Shown: positions 17,501 to 19,584 of the stretch, in pieces | Position numbering within the stretch: position 1 is the first letter of the stretch | Layout: each line of letters opens with the position of its first letter | Assembly (NCBI GenBank): GCA_003118195.1 | Contig: BEXV01003403.1 | Span: 1-19,584 of the forward strand | DNA length: 19,584 nt | Direction: 5' to 3' | From: Hemicentrotus pulcherrimus | Taxonomy: Eukaryota; Echinodermata; Echinoidea; Camarodonta; Strongylocentrotidae | Notes under the pieces: model-generated | The model's input: only the letters and a program-made list of their open reading frames with translations | Databases searched by the model: none | Told to the model about the DNA's origin: nothing | Translations under genes and position numbers: made by a program

Positions 17501-18954
17501 AAAGGAGCAAGGCAGCATGAACAAACGAGAACAGGGGTATACCCGTCCCACTCAATTTAAAAGAAATACATCAACCTACCCTTGGACCGTAAAATCGACC
17601 AGCCCTCGGGTTAAAACAGTGAGCGGCCTGGGGGAAAAACTCCCAAAACTCCCATGGATAGTCCACCCATTTAAGACTACCATATCAAGTAATAAATATG
17701 GGCTTTGAGACATTAAAAAGTTTACAAGCCTGAAGAACCTGTAAAAATGAAATATACAAGCAGACACTGTTTGTGAATTTTCCTTTTAACCATCAAGGAT
17801 AAAAAGAAAAAACCTCCATCATTCCTAAAGGAAAACTATGTCTGAAACTTCTGAAATTTTCCCAAAAAATTCACCATGGTATCCTCTTCAAACTGTTTCA
17901 ATCCTCCATGATGTGGTAAACTGAAAGCGCCTGTTTCACAAAGCCTTTCTTCAATGACAAATTACAAAAATCAGTGACAAATCAGCTGATAACCAATCAG
18001 AAGCAAGGATTTCAGTAGCCTATAAACAAAAACTGTCATTTGTCACTGATGACAAATTTCGTGAAACACCCCCCTGAAAGCTAGGGCCCACTCACCCATG
18101 CCCTTGGTGACACTGAGGGGCTCCTTCTTGGAGAAGAGGGCCACGCCCGAATACCCCTTCTTCTCGGCGGCGTTGTAGGTGATGTGGTAGTCTTTCAGGT
18201 CTGCCTCGGGAGGGGGCTTGGTGGCGTCGACCTTGGTCTCCTGGGCAAAGAAGATGTCGGGCGACTCCTTGGTCAGGTAATCTATCCCTCCTTTCTAAAG
18301 CATAGCATGGGGAAGTTTAAAGGGGAAAAGGGAATGACTATTTGAATTCAAAGGTTCAGGCAGACAAATTGGGTTTGGTGTAAAGTTATTAGGTGTAAAG
18401 ATATCAAACGTAAAAATAACAGTGGTTGATATGTCAGATATGATTTTTTTTTTCTGTAAAAAGGAAGGGGGGTGGAGCAAACTTCTGAAAATTGTTGACA
18501 AGCAAGAGAAACATTTCTTGTTGTGAATGCAAAACTGGTTTCAAAAGGCTGGTTGTTCTTTTTCCACTAATACTATGGTCAAATTAAAGGTTTGCTGGCT
18601 TAAACAGATCATGGCATTGGAATGGTTAACCATAAAGGACACTGACTTGCACGTACCTTGATCCATGCTTTCATTCCTCCAACGTTCCAGGCTGATATTT
18701 TCAAGTTGTATGCTCTGACAAAATAGACGGGAGGAAGGCAAAACTGCAATAAGAATTCATTCACACAACAAAAATAAGTTGTTTACATGTACATGTACAC
18801 CTTAATCCAGGGCTCGACACTATTTAAACAGGCCCCTAGGACAAATGGCACCCGCATTTGACAGTCTAAACCCCATAAGTTCCAAGATTTAAACTTACTC
18901 TCCTGATTCTGATTTCCTGTCAGTGGTGTAAACTTCTTCCTTGGGTTCTGCAAC
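14463..18954 (-). CDS. APEX1: AP endonuclease 1 (exonuclease III family), catalytic domain in 8 exons
   Basis: APE1 cuts the backbone 5' to abasic sites in nuclear base excision repair. Exons in gene order: 18954-18899, 18714-18657, 18294-18096, 17488-17417, 16744-16714, 15998-15886, 15158-14975 and 14580-14463. All have AG/GT borders and compatible phases, giving 276 residues to the stop; human APE1 has 318, so about 40 N-terminal residues (the nuclear-localisation tail) are not accounted for. Human-numbered catalytic residues are present: N68 (AWNVGG), E96 (AQETK), Y171 and N174 (YVPN), D210 and N212 ([11 protein letters not shown]), F266 (FWTYM), W280 and D283 (GWRLDY), D308 and H309 (GSDHCP). 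Four human positions differ: C65 is Ser, D70 is Gly, R177 is Ser and M271 is Gly. The gene is therefore very likely an active AP endonuclease. Confidence 0.96.
14581..14974 (-). other. APEX1 last intron
   Basis: 394 nt, with no feature recognised beyond the splice sites. Confidence 0.85.
14975..15158 (-). CDS. APEX1: APEX1 exon, DSFRHLYP and FWTYM segments
   Basis: The acceptor is TCTCCCCAG (15159) and the donor GCTG|GTAGGT (14974). It encodes [20 protein letters not shown], one residue longer than human at the loop, then [20 protein letters not shown] and NCRAKNVGW. It carries the equivalents of F266, M270 and, across the splice, W280. Confidence 0.97.
15159..15885 (-). other. APEX1 intron
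   Basis: 727-nt AT-rich intron with no repeats or exons recognised. Confidence 0.85.
15886..15998 (-). CDS. APEX1: APEX1 exon with [10 protein letters not shown] active-site motif
   Basis: The acceptor is CACTTCGCAG (15999) and the donor ATAG|GTAAGTG (15885). It encodes [11 protein letters not shown] and then [12 protein letters not shown], carrying the equivalents of Asp210 and Asn212. Human has GDLNVAHEEID. Confidence 0.97.
16050..16560. repeat. GGT/GAT-rich, strand-asymmetric minisatellite
   Basis: The + strand is almost free of C from about 16070 to 16560. It consists of irregular GTGGTGGTGATGG-type units (16070-16370), then a regular 9-mer array (16388-16459), then degenerate GATGATGG units. 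It yields long meaningless His/Tyr/Thr/Pro-rich frames on the - strand and Asp/Ser-rich ones on the +. Confidence 0.95.
16388..16459 (+). repeat. GATGATAGT 9-mer tandem array, 8 copies
   Basis: Eight 9-bp units in register. All are GATGATAGT except the seventh (16442-16450), which is GATGATGGT. The low divergence suggests a young, probably length-variable array. Confidence 0.97.
16714..16744 (-). CDS. APEX1: APEX1 microexon of 31 nt (YVPN loop)
   Basis: The acceptor is TTATATAG (16745) and the donor TCAG|GTAATT (16713). The exon has only AT + nine codons (VPNSSSKLV) + AG. It completes the Tyr171-equivalent codon and starts the Arg codon finished at 15998. Without it the frame between neighbours would break (31 is not divisible by 3), and human APE1 has the matching AYVPNAGRGLVR here, so the exon is needed. 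It contains the active-site Asn174. Confidence 0.93.
17173..17400. mobile_element. 228-bp foldback (MITE-like) element
   Basis: The left arm 17173-17243 and right arm 17331-17400 are long imperfect inverted repeats. They share ATTTGAGC at the tips, TTACACCAC, and TTTCGACAGGGT-AG-TGGC towards the loop, then GGGCCC. The loop holds a 12-mer tandem repeat. There is no coding capacity or clear target-site duplication. The element ends 16 nt from the splice donor of the neighbouring exon. Confidence 0.85.
17252..17299 (+). repeat. 12-mer tandem repeat in the foldback loop
   Basis: Four units of CTGAAGACGATC or CTGAAGATGATC/GATG. The units switch from GACGAT to GATGAT halfway. Confidence 0.9.
17417..17488 (-). 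CDS. APEX1: APEX1 exon, EEHDKEGR segment
   Basis: The acceptor is ATACACAG (17489) and the donor GTCT|GTAAGT (17416). It completes a Gly codon and encodes [18 protein letters not shown], close to human DEEHDQEGRVIVAEFDSF. It ends with the T of the Tyr171-equivalent codon. Confidence 0.95.
17489..18095 (-). other. APEX1 intron
   Basis: 607 nt, containing the element at 17927-18075 and otherwise nothing recognised. Confidence 0.85.
17927..18075 (-). mobile_element. Short inverted-repeat (MITE-like) element, copy 2
   Basis: Reverse-complement relative of 7847-7990. The ends are GCGCCTGTTTCACAAA and TTTCGTGAAACACCCCCCTG, and the core GCTGATAACCAATCAGAAG matches copy 1 inverted. It stops 20 nt from the donor of the 18096-18294 exon. 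Confidence 0.75.
18096..18294 (-). CDS. APEX1: APEX1 exon with catalytic Glu (QETK)
   Basis: The acceptor is GCTTTAG (18295) and the donor ATGG|GTGAG (18095). It starts in phase 0 and has 66 codons plus one base. [10 protein letters not shown] carries the metal-binding Glu96 equivalent, and [13 protein letters not shown] matches the family KEGYSGVGLLS segment. GC-rich relative to the flanking introns. Confidence 0.96.
18295..18656 (-). other. APEX1 intron
   Basis: 362 nt with a T-run near 18444-18453. No feature recognised. Confidence 0.85.
18657..18714 (-). CDS. APEX1: APEX1 exon, first catalytic strand with WNVGG
   Basis: The acceptor TTGTCAG is at 18715 and the donor is AAG|GTACGT at 18656. 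It encodes [19 protein letters not shown]. Asn68 (human numbering) is present. Ser replaces the redox cysteine 65 and Gly replaces Asp70. Confidence 0.93.
18899..18954 (-). CDS. APEX1: APEX1 exon (first recognised), linker before the catalytic domain
   Basis: The acceptor CCACAG ends at 18955 and the donor is GAGA|GTAAGT at 18898. It starts in phase 0, has 18 codons, and ends with two bases of a Glu codon. It encodes [18 protein letters not shown], a charged linker matching the end of the flexible APE1 tail. There is no Met, so the start lies in an earlier exon. Confidence 0.85.
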
Positions 18955-19063
18955 CTGTGGAAGATGCGACAGAAAAGGATTTTAAAAATCGAACAAACTT
19001 TTAATGTGAAATATAGAGACCAACAGATGAGAGATTGGAAAATGACATCATTAAAGTACTCAC

Positions 19064-19131
19064 CCAAGGAAAATTTGTGACAACTGATAAATGGATGGAA
19101 AGATTTTCTCTTGAAAAACACAGATAATTTG
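19064..19131 (-). other. Weak candidate upstream exon of APEX1
   Basis: A strong acceptor, TTTGTTTTTTCAG (19132), and a strong donor, TTGG|GTGAGT (19063), bound 68 nt. One frame is open and would enter 18954 in phase (ending TNFPW before VAEPK). The residues do not resemble any APE1 tail and the composition is intronic. It could be a 5' UTR exon or chance. Confidence 0.2.
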
Positions 19132-19361
19132 CTGAAAAAACAAAGATATCATGGAAAGGCGTCAAATGCAATTTTGTGGCTAGCTGTGTCTCATATATGA
19201 CGTTATCAATCTTGACGCTCTACGGAGGACCGCTGAAGGCAGAAAATCAGGATTTGAAGAGGGAAGTTGTTTTGTTTGATGAGTTAAGCTTCCCCCTCGC
19301 AATGATATGAATTTTGCATCAATTCAAAACACTTTGGATTCTTTGGGTGACTACTTTTAGA

Positions 19362-19481
19362 ATGAAGGTGCTCGACTTCAGAGATGTGCAAAATACTTTT
19401 GAAGGTCTACTTAATGCTGATGAGCCTGAAGAAACAATGGACTTCTCTTCCTATGCTGTTTCAAAGGAAATCTACATGTAA
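19362..19481 (+). CDS. Short open frame of unknown status
   Basis: 39 codons from ATG to TAA, open back to 19311 without a Met. The composition is protein-like and acidic (LLNADEPEETMDF) rather than AT-noise. I recognise no family, and no acceptor-donor pair clearly bounds it. It could be an exon of a gene to the right, a repeat fragment, or chance. Confidence 0.2.
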   Translation: MKVLDFRDVQNTFEGLLNADEPEETMDFSSYAVSKEIYM

Positions 19482-19584
19482 AGTTACATTTGTCTTAAAT
19501 ATCATGCATTTCGAAATACATGTTCATGTACAGGGGGAACACATTTTTCACTCCGACTCATCAGAAAATGGAGCCACTTTCAAT

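Larger units (their letters stand above)
18955..19584. other. Region 5' of recognised APEX1 exons
   Basis: No Lys-rich APE1 N-terminal tail or start codon could be placed. A splice-bounded open segment (19064-19131, - strand) and a short + strand frame (19362-19481) are listed separately. Confidence 0.5.

Noticed and set aside
18783..19121. 112-codon - strand frame overlapping the first APEX1 exon
   Set aside because: It is in a different frame from the VAEPKEEV exon, and the translation lacks family similarity.

Overview
This is eukaryotic nuclear DNA. Split coding exons with GT/AG borders sit in long AT-rich introns, with much fragmented repeat material and simple sequence. Frequent TACATGTA strings and the short inverted-repeat elements suggest a marine invertebrate deuterostome, most likely an echinoderm such as a sea urchin. 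That placement is an inference from repeat style and protein similarity, not a match to a known genome.

Two protein genes can be rebuilt by hand and they converge tail to tail. On the + strand (409-6165) is the 3' two-thirds of a WAVE/SCAR (WASF) gene: part of the region after the N-terminal helices, the basic region, a long proline-rich region, and a complete WH2-central-acidic C terminus with a stop at 6163-6165. The 5' exons lie off the left edge. On the - strand (18954 down to 14463) is an AP endonuclease 1 (APEX1/APE1, exonuclease III family) gene in eight recognisable exons. They cover the whole catalytic domain to the stop codon; the N-terminal tail is missing or unrecognised beyond 18954.

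The main new observation is inside the 3.2 kb WAVE intron. A 148-nt exon at 2814-2961 has the same splice phases as the 154-nt exon at 409-562, and its product aligns to that exon without gaps over its last 41 residues. It looks like a mutually exclusive alternative WAVE exon, because including both exons would create an early stop. The intron around it is locally duplicated, and a decayed copy of part of this exon, with an in-frame stop, lies about 0.7 kb upstream.

The roughly 7 kb between the genes (about 7.2-14.2 kb) has no gene I can support. It holds an inverted-repeat element whose right end is tandemly amplified, a second inverted-repeat family around 11.1 kb, a G-run with an unresolved base, a TA microsatellite and diverged repeats at 12.6-13.7 kb. 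APEX1 introns carry a GGT/GAT-rich minisatellite, a 228-bp foldback element and a short inverted-repeat element. The last two each end within 20 nt of a splice donor. The two genes are functionally unrelated (actin nucleation control and base excision repair), and nothing suggests co-regulation.
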